From Gaiellasilicea sp037720595 (GTDB lineage Bacteria; Actinomycetota; Thermoleophilia; Gaiellales; Gaiellaceae): a DNA stretch of 64,000 bases. The stretch is taken from the NCBI GenBank assembly GCA_037720595.1, contig JBBJLW010000003.1, positions 1 to 64,000 on the forward strand. The letters run 5' to 3'. The notes beneath the pieces were generated by a model. That model did not search any database and was not told where the DNA came from. It saw only the letters and a program-made list of their open reading frames with translations. Made by a program: the position numbers and the translations under genes. This document shows positions 43,048 to 51,504 of the stretch, piece after piece. The stretch's first letter is position 1. Each line of letters opens with the position of its first letter.

Positions 43048-43835
43048 GCGAGGCACCGGTCCAAGGCGCGCACGGTCAGCACCCGCAACGCATGGCGCCG
43101 GTAGGAGGCGGTGCCGCGGACGTCGTCGATCGGCGACGCGGCTGCGGCGACTGCGTCCGCGAAGCCCTCGCGCTCGTCGAGCGCCGCGGTCACGAGTCCG
43201 ACGACCGGCCCCGAGGAGCCGTAGGCGGCCCGCAGCTCGCCGTGCTCACGGTCGGCGACGAGTGCGAGTGAGCAGACCGCGATCACCATCGCGTTGCGCG
43301 GCCCAACCTTCATGAACGTCTGCGGCTGGCCGCTCGGCGTCAGCCGGACGGCGAGCACGAGCTCGTCGGGCTCGAGGGCGTTCCGCTTCGGCCCGACGAG
43401 GAACTCCGCAAGGGGGACGCTCCTGACCCCGCGGACGCTGCCGAGCTCGACCTGCGCGCCCTCGACGAGCAGCGGCGGCAGCGCGTCGCCCGCCGGCGAA
43501 GCGGTACCGAGGTTGCCGCCGAGCGTGCCGCGCGTCCGGATCTGCGGCGAGCCGACCGTGCGCGCGGCCTCCGCAAGCGCCGGCAGCAGCTCGGCGAGCG
43601 GCGCTCGCATCGCCTCGGCGTACGTGAGCCCGGAGCCGAGACGCAGCTCGCCCTTCTCGCGCGACCAGCCCCGCAGCTCCGCTACCTCGTTGAGATTGAG
43701 CAACGTGTCGGGTCGAGCGCGGTCGAAGTTCAGCTCGACGAGCAGGTCGGTTCCACCCGCGATCGGACGCGCATCGGGCCGTTCGGCCTTCAGACGAAGC
43801 GCCTCGTCCAGGGAACGGGGGGTGACGACCTCCAC
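43044..43835 (-). CDS. xanthine dehydrogenase family, FAD-binding subunit
   Basis: A 263-residue FAD subunit, GTG start. Motifs: PIAGGTDLLVELN (FAD pyrophosphate), TRGTLGGNLGTASPAGDALPPLL and the C-terminal domain RNAMVIAVCSLALV. First gene of the FAD / Fe-S / Mo subunit operon, and divergent from the 8-oxoguanine deaminase gene across 26 bases, so both probably share a control region. Confidence 0.93.
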   Translation of the reverse strand: MEVVTPRSLDEALRLKAERPDARPIAGGTDLLVELNFDRARPDTLLNLNEVAELRGWSREKGELRLGSGLTYAEAMRAPLAELLPALAEAARTVGSPQIRTRGTLGGNLGTASPAGDALPPLLVEGAQVELGSVRGVRSVPLAEFLVGPKRNALEPDELVLAVRLTPSGQPQTFMKVGPRNAMVIAVCSLALVADREHGELRAAYGSSGPVVGLVTAALDEREGFADAVAAAASPIDDVRGTASYRRHALRVLTVRALDRCLA

Positions 43836-43861
43836 GGCTCGGAAGAGTACGGTACCCGGGC

Positions 43862-45193
43862 ATGAAATCCCTGCTCGCGCACGCGCACCTGGTCACGATG
43901 GACAACGCGGGCACGGAGCTTCCAGACGCCTGGATCCTGGTCGAGAACGGCCTCGTCAGCGAGCTCGGCGCGGGGGAGGAGCCCGCCGCGGACGAGCGCC
44001 ACGACGTTGGCGGCGCGGTGGTGACGCCCGCGCTCGTAAACACGCACCATCACCTCTACCAGACGCTCACCCGCGCGCGCGCGCCGCAGGGGACGCTCTT
44101 CGAATGGCTGGTCGAGCTCTACCCGACCTGGGCTCGGCTCGACGCCGAGGCCGAATACGCCGCCGCTCGCACCGGCCTTGCCGAGCTCGCGCTCTCGGGT
44201 TGCGGCACCGTCTTCGACCACCACTATGTCTTCCCCCACGGCGAGCAGGGACTGATCGAGGCGGAGCTCCAGGCGGCGGGGGAGCTCGGCGTCCGGCTCG
44301 TCGCCTCCCGCGGCTCGATGGATCTCGGCGAGTCCGATGGCGGCCTGCCGCCGGACTCCGTGGTCGAGAAGCTGGACGCGATCCTCGAGGACACGAAGCG
44401 GCTCGCCGCCCTGCACGAGCCCGGACCTGGGGCGCGCGTCCAGATCGCGGTCGCCCCGTGCTCGCCGTTCTCGGTGTCGCGCGAGCTGATGGCCGAGTCG
44501 GCCGCGCTCGCCCGGGAGCTCGGCCTCCAGCTGCACACGCATCTGGCCGAGACCGTCGAGGAGGAGGCGTTCTGCCGGGCGCGCTTCGGCTGCTCGCCCG
44601 TCGCGTATCTGGAGCAGCTCGGCTGGCTGGCGGAGGACGTCTGGTGCGCCCATTGCGTCCACCTCCCCGAGGCGGAGATCGGGCGCTTCGCCGAAACAGG
44701 AACTGGCGTCGCGCATTGCCCAAGCTCGAACCTCCGCCTGGGCGCCGGGATCGCTCCGGTGCGGGGGCTCCTCGACGCGGGAGTCCGGGTCGGCCTCGGC
44801 GTCGACGGCTCCGCCTCCAACGAGCGCGGCGATCTCTTTATGGAGGTGAAGCAGGCATTGCTCGTCGCACGCGGGATCGGCGGGCCGACAGCTCTCACCT
44901 CGCGCGAGGCACTGCGGCTCGCCACCCGAGGCGGCGCAACGGTGCTCGGCCGCGACGACATCGGCGAGCTCTCGCCGGGGAAGTGCGCCGACCTGGCGGT
45001 CTGGCGGACGGACGGGCTCGAGCTCGGCGGCGCTGCGGATCCCGTCGACGGGCTCGTCTTCTCCGGACCACATCGCGTCGATCGGCTCTACGTCGGCGGC
45101 GACCTCGTCGTCGACGGCGGCGCGCTCGTCCGGGCCGACGAGCGGGAGATCGCGCGCCTCCATCGGGTCCAAGCGCGAAGATTCGCCCAATGA
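43862..45193 (+). CDS. 8-oxoguanine deaminase-like amidohydrolase
   Basis: A 443-residue metal-dependent amidohydrolase, ATG 43862. Metal ligands: VNTHHHLYQ, LHTHLAET, AHCVHL and the catalytic GVDGSASNERGDLFMEVKQA. The GSASN and FMEVKQALLVAR signatures are typical for 8-oxoguanine deaminases and related hydroxydechloroatrazine-type enzymes. Deaminating 8-oxoguanine gives urate, the compound the following enzymes degrade, so context supports the call. First of a seven-gene plus-strand run; the next gene starts 10 bases later. Confidence 0.85.
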   Translation: MKSLLAHAHLVTMDNAGTELPDAWILVENGLVSELGAGEEPAADERHDVGGAVVTPALVNTHHHLYQTLTRARAPQGTLFEWLVELYPTWARLDAEAEYAAARTGLAELALSGCGTVFDHHYVFPHGEQGLIEAELQAAGELGVRLVASRGSMDLGESDGGLPPDSVVEKLDAILEDTKRLAALHEPGPGARVQIAVAPCSPFSVSRELMAESAALARELGLQLHTHLAETVEEEAFCRARFGCSPVAYLEQLGWLAEDVWCAHCVHLPEAEIGRFAETGTGVAHCPSSNLRLGAGIAPVRGLLDAGVRVGLGVDGSASNERGDLFMEVKQALLVARGIGGPTALTSREALRLATRGGATVLGRDDIGELSPGKCADLAVWRTDGLELGGAADPVDGLVFSGPHRVDRLYVGGDLVVDGGALVRADEREIARLHRVQARRFAQ

Positions 45194-45203
45194 GGAAAAC
45201 GGA

Positions 45204-45491
45204 CTGACCTCGATCTCGACCCACGTGCTCGACACGGGCGCGGGCGCCCCGGCCGCCGGGGTCTCGGTCGAGCTCTACCGCGGCTCGAGGCTCGTGGCGA
45301 TGGCGCACACCGACGAAGACGGGCGCGCCCGTCTCGGTGACGACCTCGAGCCCGGCGCGTACCGGCTGGTGTTTCATCCCCCTTCACCCTTCTTCATCAG
45401 AGTCGAGCTGGAGGTCGAGCTCGGCGACGGGCACTTCCACGTGCCGCTGCTCGTCTCCCCGTACTCGTGCGCGAGCTACCGCGGCAGCTGA
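45204..45491 (+). CDS. uraH: 5-hydroxyisourate hydrolase (transthyretin-like), CTG start
   Basis: A 95-residue transthyretin-fold enzyme that hydrolyses 5-hydroxyisourate to OHCU. Catalytic signature His in STHVLDTGAG, the ELYRGSRL Arg, GHFHVPLLVSPYS and the C-terminal YRGS are all present. The only start that keeps the STHVLD motif is CTG 45204-45206, seven bases after a good GAGGA ribosome site; a GTG at 45225 would remove the catalytic His. So CTG initiation is likely. It overlaps the OHCU decarboxylase gene by 25 bases. Confidence 0.9.
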   Translation: MTSISTHVLDTGAGAPAAGVSVELYRGSRLVAMAHTDEDGRARLGDDLEPGAYRLVFHPPSPFFIRVELEVELGDGHFHVPLLVSPYSCASYRGS

Positions 45492-45916
45492 CGGCCGACG
45501 AGCTGGCGCCGCTCTTCTCGGGGCGGACGCGGCTCGTCGACGAGCTCGCCGCGCGGGACGACCCGCTCGCGGTCGCCGAAGAAGTTGCGCTCGCCCTGCC
45601 CGACGAGGATCGATTCGCAGCACTCGCCGCGCACCCGCGGATCGGCGAGCGCTCGGCCGAGCAACACGGGGGAGATGTGGTGGTGCTGGCCGAGCTGGCC
45701 CGCCTGAACGAGGAGTACGAGCGCCGCTTCGGCTTCGCGTTCGTCGTCTTCGTCGCCGGTCGCCCGCGCGAGGAGCTGCTGCCGGTCCTGCGCGAGCGGC
45801 TCGGCCGGAGCCGGGAGCAGGAGCTCGAGACCGGCCTGCGCGAGCTCTGTGCGATTGCCCGGGCTAGATGGGAGCAGCCCAGAAGGGAGCAGCAGGGTTG
45901 GACGCGGACTACCTGA
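45467..45916 (+). CDS. uraD: OHCU decarboxylase
   Basis: A 149-residue enzyme that decarboxylates 2-oxo-4-hydroxy-4-carboxy-5-ureidoimidazoline to S-allantoin. Family motifs: FSGRTRLVDELAA, LAAHPRIGERS (catalytic His), LNEEYERRFGFAFVVFVAGR and a closing ARARW. GTG start, overlapping uraH, with the PuuD gene overlapping its 3' end. Together uraH and uraD make the last two steps after urate oxidation. Confidence 0.92.
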   Translation: MRELPRQLTADELAPLFSGRTRLVDELAARDDPLAVAEEVALALPDEDRFAALAAHPRIGERSAEQHGGDVVVLAELARLNEEYERRFGFAFVVFVAGRPREELLPVLRERLGRSREQELETGLRELCAIARARWEQPRREQQGWTRTT

Positions 45917-47043
45917 GAGAAATCGCCGATCTCGTACTGCGCTTCCTCCACGTCGTCGCCGGGATCGCCTGGATCGGCGCGTCCTTCTACTTCATCCGGC
46001 TCGACCTCGGCCTGGTCCCGCCGAAGATGCCGAAGGAGGGCGTCGCCGGCGAGTACTGGGGCGTCCACGGAGGCGGCTTCTACCACTCGCAGAAGTACAA
46101 GGTGGCGCCGCCGAAGCTGCCCGAGCACCTGCACTGGTTCAAATGGGAGGCCTACACGACGTGGCTCTCCGGCTTCGCGTTGCTCGTCGTCCTCTATTGG
46201 ACCGATCCCGACACGCGGCTCGTCGACCCGGCTGTGGCGGATCTCGCGGGCTGGCAGGCCGCGGCGATCTCGGGCGGCGGGCTCGTGCTCGTCTGGCTTC
46301 TCTACGACATCGCCTGCCGCGTCCTCCGCGACGACCGCGCGGTCGCCGGCTTCGTGACGGCGCTCGTGGTCGCTTCGGCCTGGGCGGCCGGCGAGCTCTT
46401 CGCCGCTCGCGCGGCCTACCTCCAGGTCGGCGCGATGCTCGGCACGATCATGGCCGCGAACGTCTTCTTCACGATCATCCCGGCCCACTGGGAGCTCGTC
46501 CGCGCGAAGCAGGAGTTCCGCGAGCCCGACCCGGCGCCGGGTCTCCGCGCCAAGCAGCGGTCGGTGCACAACAACTACCTGACGCTGCCGGTCGTGTTCA
46601 CGATGCTGGCCGGGCACTTCGCATTCACCTTCGCGAGCGGACACGCCTGGCTCGTCCTGGTGGCGCTGTTTGCGCTCGTCGCTGCGATCCGGCACTTCTT
46701 CAACCTCTGGCACCAGGGTCGCCGGGCCTGGTGGATTCCGGCAGCCGTCGGGGTCGCGGCTGTCGCCCTCGCCGTCGCGCTTGCGCCGGAAGACACGCCG
46801 CGGATCGCCGGGCAGGTCACCGACGGCGAAGCCCAGGCGATCGTGAGCGAGCGCTGCACCGAATGTCACGCCGGCGCCTCGGCGCCGAACGGGATCCGCC
46901 TGGAGACGCTCGACGGGATGCGCGGCAACGCATCGCTGATCGAGAGCCAGGTCTCCTCCCGCGCGATGCCGCCCGGGAACACGACCGGGTTGACCGACGA
47001 GGAGCGCGGTCTCCTCGTCGCGTGGGCCGCCGCCGCGCGATAG
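45868..47043 (+). CDS. puuD: membrane-bound urate oxidase PuuD with C-terminal cytochrome c domain
   Basis: A 391-residue integral membrane protein with about eight helices and the PuuD core: ALRFLHVVAGIAWIGASFYFI-like start, YWGVHGGGFYHSQKY, HWFKWEAYTTW, MAANVFFTIIPAHW and NNYLTLPVVFTML. A C-terminal haem-c domain has the CTECH site and the Met-ligand region SRAMPPGN. It oxidises urate to 5-hydroxyisourate with electrons passed to the respiratory chain. ATG 45868 overlaps uraD; a TTG at 45898, closer to a ribosome site, is also possible. Thus the cluster does not need a cofactor-free uricase. Confidence 0.9.
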   Translation: MGAAQKGAAGLDADYLREIADLVLRFLHVVAGIAWIGASFYFIRLDLGLVPPKMPKEGVAGEYWGVHGGGFYHSQKYKVAPPKLPEHLHWFKWEAYTTWLSGFALLVVLYWTDPDTRLVDPAVADLAGWQAAAISGGGLVLVWLLYDIACRVLRDDRAVAGFVTALVVASAWAAGELFAARAAYLQVGAMLGTIMAANVFFTIIPAHWELVRAKQEFREPDPAPGLRAKQRSVHNNYLTLPVVFTMLAGHFAFTFASGHAWLVLVALFALVAAIRHFFNLWHQGRRAWWIPAAVGVAAVALAVALAPEDTPRIAGQVTDGEAQAIVSERCTECHAGASAPNGIRLETLDGMRGNASLIESQVSSRAMPPGNTTGLTDEERGLLVAWAAAAR

Positions 47044-47052
47044 GTTCCGCCC

Positions 47053-47460
47053 GTGCTCGAGATCACCGCCGCAGGAATGCGCTTCCTGGCCCGCTGGGAG
47101 GACGAGCTGGCGCCGCAGACGGTCGCCGCGTTCAAGGCGATGCTCCCGCTCGACGACCGGATCATCCACTGCCGCTGGAGCGGCGAGTCGAACTGGATCC
47201 CCTGGGGCGACCGCGAGCTCGGGATCGGCCCCGAGAACGCGACCAGCTATCCCCATCCAGGCGAGCTCGCGCTCTATCCCGGCGGCGAGAGCGAGACGGA
47301 ACTGCTCTTCCCCTACGGCTACTGCAGCTTCGCGAGCAAGGCGGGCCACCTTTGGGCGAACCACTTCGCGACGCTCGTCGAGGGTCAGGAGCAGCTGAAG
47401 GAGCTCGGCCGCCTGACGCTCTGGGAGGGCGCCCAGCAGATCTTGTTTCACGAGGCATAG
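47053..47460 (+). CDS. DUF3830 family protein (cyclophilin-like)
   Basis: A 135-residue protein, GTG start nine bases after puuD. TVAAFKAMLPLDDRIIHCRWSGESNW, GELALYPGG and FPYGYCSFASKAGHLWANHFATL follow the DUF3830 pattern, a cyclophilin-like barrel common next to purine and pyrimidine degradation genes. Whether it binds or processes a ureide is unknown. Confidence 0.8.
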   Translation: MLEITAAGMRFLARWEDELAPQTVAAFKAMLPLDDRIIHCRWSGESNWIPWGDRELGIGPENATSYPHPGELALYPGGESETELLFPYGYCSFASKAGHLWANHFATLVEGQEQLKELGRLTLWEGAQQILFHEA

Positions 47461-47462
47461 CC

Positions 47463-47930
47463 GTGAGCCGCGACGCCTGGATCCTCGTCCATGTCGTCGG
47501 CGTCGTGCTCTTCATCGGCAACATCGTCGTCACCGCAGTCTGGAAGCTGCTCGCCGACGGCACGCGTACGCCGGCGGTGGTCGCCTACGCGCAGCGTCTC
47601 GTGACGGTGACCGACGTCGCGTTTACCGCCACGGGAGCCGCGCTGATCGCGATCTCGGGCCCGATCCTCGCGGAGGATCTCGGCGGCATCGGAGGGCCGA
47701 CCTGGCTCACGGTCGGCTTCGCGCTGTTCCTCGCGTCCGGCGTGATCTGGGCGGCCGTGCTGATCCCGGTCCAGATCGCCCAGGCACGGCTGGCACGTCA
47801 GTTCAGAAACGAGGGCTCCGTGCCGGCTCGCTACTGGCGGCTCGCGAAGCTGTGGGCGGTGTTCGGGACGGTCGCAACGCTGCTGCCGCTGGCGAACCTC
47901 TACCTCATGGTCGTCAAGCCGGATTTCTAG
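47463..47930 (+). CDS. DUF2269 family membrane protein
   Basis: A 155-residue four-helix membrane protein, GTG start two bases after the DUF3830 gene stop. VHVVGVVLFIGNIVVTAVWKLLADG, VTVTDVAFTATGAALIAISG and RYWRLAKLWAVFGTVATLLPLANLYLMVVKP match DUF2269. Its helices resemble the first PuuD helices (both have HV-V-G near the start), so it may be a partner in the urate-oxidising membrane complex; this is inference. Confidence 0.8.
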   Translation: MSRDAWILVHVVGVVLFIGNIVVTAVWKLLADGTRTPAVVAYAQRLVTVTDVAFTATGAALIAISGPILAEDLGGIGGPTWLTVGFALFLASGVIWAAVLIPVQIAQARLARQFRNEGSVPARYWRLAKLWAVFGTVATLLPLANLYLMVVKPDF

Positions 47931-47954
47931 CGGCCGGCGTCGCGCGAGCTGCCT

Positions 47955-48908
47955 TCATTCTGGCTCGGGCGCAGCCAGCACTCGCTCTACGAGCTCGTCG
48001 AGATGCCCTGTTGCGAGGCAGATCGACGTGTCGGCGGCGCCGTAGTAGAGGCGGAGCTCACCGTTCGGCGCCTGGATCAACCCGCAAGGAAAGAGGGCGT
48101 TCGCGACATCCCCCTGGCGCTCGTAGGTCTCGAGCGGTCCGAGGATCCAGTCGTCGCAGCGGCGGAGGACACGGGTCGGCTCCTCGAGGTCGAGGAGCGC
48201 CAGTCCGACCCGGTAGATCGCCCCCGCCACCGTCTCCTTGACGCCGTGGTAGATCAGGAGCCAGCCGTGCTCGGTCTTCAGAAGCGGCGGTCCGATCCCG
48301 ATCCGCAACGAGTCCCACCAGGCACCCGAGCGCGGCTGCATCACAGGCTCGGGCGCGCTCCAGTGCTCGAGATCGTCGGAGCGCGAGAGGGCGATCCCGG
48401 CCTGCGAGACGCCGCCGAAGCCCGTCGTCGGCCGATGAAAGAGGATCCACTTGCCGCCGACGCGCTCGGGCAGCAGAGCGGCATTCTTGTCCTCGGCAGC
48501 GACGACGATCCCCTTCCGCTCGACCGAGACGAAGTCCTTCGTCGTCGCGAGGTAGACGGCCGGGCCGGCGGGCCCATACGCCGTGCAGGTGACCACGAAG
48601 CACGCGAGCTCCTCGACCCAGACGGTGCGTGCGTCCTCGAATCCCCACTGCTCGCTCTCGATTCCCTCGTCCGGCGCGAGCAGGGGCTCCGGCGCGACGC
48701 TCCAGCCGTCGGTCCCGTCGGCCGAGCGCGCGACCGCGAGATGCGAGATTCCGGTCAGCGCCTCGACCCTCGCAACCAGCACCGTCTCGCCGTCGACGAG
48801 CGCCGCGGCGGGATTGAAGACGACGTTCACGGGCGCTGGCCAGTCGGCCGCGGTCAGAATCGGATTGCCCGGATGACGGCGGAAGAGCTCGCGCGTCCCG
48901 GTCGTCAA
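47955..48908 (-). CDS. GH130 family glycoside phosphorylase/hydrolase
   Basis: A 317-residue five-bladed propeller protein of the GH130 group, known for breaking beta-mannosides, often by phosphorolysis. Landmarks: RHPGNPILTAADWP, GIESEQWGFEDARTV (proton-relay Asp), DKNAALLPERVGGKWILFHRP, WWDSLRIGIGPPLLKTEHGWLLIYHG and LRLYYGAADTSICLATG. TTG 48906-48908 is the chosen start, 10 bases after the glycosyltransferase stop, because it begins just before the family's N-terminus. Paired with a GT4, it may make or break a beta-1,2-mannoside. Confidence 0.87.
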   Translation of the reverse strand: MTTGTRELFRRHPGNPILTAADWPAPVNVVFNPAAALVDGETVLVARVEALTGISHLAVARSADGTDGWSVAPEPLLAPDEGIESEQWGFEDARTVWVEELACFVVTCTAYGPAGPAVYLATTKDFVSVERKGIVVAAEDKNAALLPERVGGKWILFHRPTTGFGGVSQAGIALSRSDDLEHWSAPEPVMQPRSGAWWDSLRIGIGPPLLKTEHGWLLIYHGVKETVAGAIYRVGLALLDLEEPTRVLRRCDDWILGPLETYERQGDVANALFPCGLIQAPNGELRLYYGAADTSICLATGHLDELVERVLAAPEPE

Positions 48909-48918
48909 TGGGCGACCC

Positions 48919-51219
48919 TCACGCGGGCACCTTACGGACCGCACCGGAGGACGCCCCCCGCCCCTCACGGAGAACGCGCGGGAGTCCGGCCGCTTCGAGG
49001 ACGTGTTGGGCGCGGTGGAAGGCGAGAGTCGATTCGGCGCCTTCATTGGTGTTCAGGGCCTCCTCGCCGAGCCCGTCGCTGCAGCCGCCGGTGGCGAAGT
49101 CGTAGAGAGAGAGGCCGAGCCGGTTGCGGCCGAGGAACCACTCGAATGCCCTCTGCGCGCGCGCGCCGTGCGCGGGGTCGTGAGTGACGGTGAAAGCGGC
49201 CAGCTCAGCTTCGACGAGAGCCGAGGCGTCGAGCGGTTGCTCATCCCCGCCGCCCGGTGCGGGCTCGCCTCGCACGCGTCCAAGGTGACCCGGAAGCCGT
49301 AAGAGTCCTTCGCCGAGGCCGCACTCGTCGCCCAGCCAGGCGAGGGAGTCGAGCCCCGCCGTGACAGTCGACTCGCGCTCGATTCTCGCTCCGCCGACGA
49401 TCAGCGCCTGCGAGAGGCGGGCATTGTCGTACGTCAGGCCCTCCTCGAACCAGCGCCAGCCGTCGGTCGAGGTGGCGTCGCGGGCGGCTTCGAGCTGCGT
49501 CACGCAGCGCTCGAGCAGCGCCGCGGCCGTGGCGTTCAGGCGATCACGGTCGAGTCGGGCGAGCCCGAGGATCGCGTAGGCCGCCGTGCGCAGCGAGAGT
49601 TCGGTCGCGAGCGAGCCCACGAGCGTCGCGAGCAGGCGGCGCGACGGCCCGACCGCGGCCGGCACCCACGCGGTCGAGAGGATGTCGCCGAGTGCCCACA
49701 CCGCTCGGCCGACGTGGTCGCCGAGGTGCGGCTCGTCGAGCCAGCGCCGGTCGTAGCTCATGAAGTTGCGCATCCCGTCGCTGCCCGCCCCGTCGGCCGC
49801 GTCGCAGAGGAAGGCGAGGGAGCGGTAGAGGACGGGTGTCCAGACCTGGTCGCCGGTGCGCTGCTCGAGCTCGAGCGCGACGACGAGCAGTCGTGCCACG
49901 TCGTCGACGCAGTATCCGGTCTGCCGATTCGGGATCGCGCCGTGGGCGTGCTGGACGATCCCGCAGTCGTCGATCAGCGTCCGCAGATGGTCGGTGCGCG
50001 TCTCGGCGAGCTCCAGCTCGACGTCCGGAATTCCGGTCCGGCGAGGAGCCGCCTCGGTGGCCTCGAGCAAGACCGCGGCGGTCGCCTCGGCGACCGAGGG
50101 CCAGGCGAGCTCGGAGCCGATCCGCCGAGCCTCCCGCTGCGCGGCCGCAAGCGCCTCTGGCTGCTCGACGAGCTCGCCCACGGCCGCGGCCAGCGCTGCC
50201 GGGTCGTCGAACGGGACGATCGTGCCGGCGCCCGAGCGGAGCATGTCCTCGGCGTACCAGTACGGCGTCGAGACCGCGGCGCAGCCGGCGGCGAGCGCGA
50301 AGGTGAGCGCGCCGGACGCGATCTGCTCGCGATTTCGGTATGGGGTGACGAAGACGTCCGTCGCGGCAAGCAGGTCGGCCAACTCCTCGACCGAGAGGAA
50401 CCGATCGTCGAACTCCACGTGGTCGCCGACTCCGAGATCGACGACCCGTCGCTCGAGCATGAGGCGATACTCCTCGCCCGCGCGGCGAGCGATCTGGGGA
50501 TGGGTGCGCCCGGCGATCAGGTACAGCACCTCGGGATGCCGCTCGATGAGCGCCGGCAGCGCCTCGATCATCGTCTCCAGGCCTTTGCCCGGCGAGATCA
50601 GGCCGAAGGTGGAGAGGAGGAAGCGCGACTTGATGTGCTCGTAGCCGCCGCGTACCGGCGCGACGTAGTGGGGGCGTCGCCCGGCCTCGTGCTCCGCGCG
50701 CCGCCGTCCGAGCTCGACGGGCGCGCCGTGCGGGACGACGCGGATCTTCTCGACATCGCACGCGCCGAGCTCGGTGAGGAGCCGCCGAGGCGTGTCGGTC
50801 ATCACGATCACCCGCTCGGCCTCGTCGCAGAGGGCGGTGAGTACCTGGAGCTGATGATCGGAGGGCTCCGAGAGGACGGTGTGCAGCGTCACGACGAGCG
50901 GTTGCGCGAGCTCGCGCGCGAAGGAGAGCACGTACTCGCCGTCGCGGCCGCCGAAGATTCCGTACTCGTGCTGGAGCAGGGCGACGTCGATATCCGTCCG
51001 GCAGAGCATCCGGGCGGCCCGGACATAGTCTCCGCGGCTGCCCTGGGAGACGGTTCGGAGGATCTCCGGGCGTTGCGGGGCGCGCGGCTCGTCCACCACG
51101 GCGAGCGGATCGACCTCGTCCACGTTCGGGACCTCGAGCAGGGCCGTCCGCACGTCGAACGAGAAGGTGCCGATCCCACAGGCGCGGGGCGGGTACGTCG
51201 AGAGAATCGCGATCCGCAT
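48919..51219 (-). CDS. GT4 glycosyltransferase fused to a (alpha/alpha)6-like domain
   Basis: A 766-residue two-domain protein. Residues 1-400 form a GT-B glycosyltransferase of GT4 type: STYPPRACGIGTF start, HEYGIFGG, VVPHGAPVELG, LSTFGLISPGKGLETMIEALPAL, and the nucleotide-sugar EX7E region FVTPYRNREQIASGALTFALAAG. Residues 420-740 are all helical, with CVDDVARLLVVAL and GWRWFEEGLTYDNARLSQAL as in (alpha/alpha)6 glycosidase-like toroids. ATG 51217-51219. GH130 is 10 bases downstream, so the two probably act on the same manno-oligosaccharide or glycolipid. Confidence 0.87.
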   Translation of the reverse strand: MRIAILSTYPPRACGIGTFSFDVRTALLEVPNVDEVDPLAVVDEPRAPQRPEILRTVSQGSRGDYVRAARMLCRTDIDVALLQHEYGIFGGRDGEYVLSFARELAQPLVVTLHTVLSEPSDHQLQVLTALCDEAERVIVMTDTPRRLLTELGACDVEKIRVVPHGAPVELGRRRAEHEAGRRPHYVAPVRGGYEHIKSRFLLSTFGLISPGKGLETMIEALPALIERHPEVLYLIAGRTHPQIARRAGEEYRLMLERRVVDLGVGDHVEFDDRFLSVEELADLLAATDVFVTPYRNREQIASGALTFALAAGCAAVSTPYWYAEDMLRSGAGTIVPFDDPAALAAAVGELVEQPEALAAAQREARRIGSELAWPSVAEATAAVLLEATEAAPRRTGIPDVELELAETRTDHLRTLIDDCGIVQHAHGAIPNRQTGYCVDDVARLLVVALELEQRTGDQVWTPVLYRSLAFLCDAADGAGSDGMRNFMSYDRRWLDEPHLGDHVGRAVWALGDILSTAWVPAAVGPSRRLLATLVGSLATELSLRTAAYAILGLARLDRDRLNATAAALLERCVTQLEAARDATSTDGWRWFEEGLTYDNARLSQALIVGGARIERESTVTAGLDSLAWLGDECGLGEGLLRLPGHLGRVRGEPAPGGGDEQPLDASALVEAELAAFTVTHDPAHGARAQRAFEWFLGRNRLGLSLYDFATGGCSDGLGEEALNTNEGAESTLAFHRAQHVLEAAGLPRVLREGRGASSGAVRKVPA

Positions 51220-51270
51220 CGAGCGCCATCATGCCCGCAATGACCGGCGGACGGCCGAGCGCCGCCGCTC

Positions 51271-51276
51271 TATACT
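51271..51276 (+). promoter_or_regulatory. candidate -10 element upstream of the 64-aa gene
   Basis: TATACT, a near-consensus -10, 33 bases before the GTG of the small plus-strand gene, in a GC-rich context where such a match is uncommon. No clear -35 is seen. A GGAGGGGAG ribosome site follows before the start. Confidence 0.45.
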
Positions 51277-51308
51277 CGGTCGTGTCCTAGCAGAGGAGGG
51301 GAGCCGCC

Positions 51309-51503
51309 GTGAAAGCCCTTGACGAGACCCTGTACGAGCGCGTCGACGAGCTGATCAGCTCGCACAAGCTGGAAGAGCTTCGCTCGACGACGGGGTCGCG
51401 CGTCCTGATCTCGGAGCTCGCCGTGCGCAGTGAAGGGCTCGAAATGGCGATTCGCGAGATTGCGCTCGAGGTGCAGCGGCTCTCGGCGTCGCAGGCCGAA
51501 TGA
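51309..51503 (+). CDS. small helical protein of unknown function (64 aa)
   Basis: A 64-residue protein. GTG 51309 has a good ribosome site (GGAGGGGAG). The sequence is amphipathic and alpha-helical (ALDETLYERVDELISSHKLEEL; SEGLEMAIREIALEVQRL), likely a dimeric helical hairpin. No family recognised. Its own promoter-like TATACT upstream suggests separate transcription. Confidence 0.7.
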   Translation: MKALDETLYERVDELISSHKLEELRSTTGSRVLISELAVRSEGLEMAIREIALEVQRLSASQAE

Positions 51504-51504
51504 C

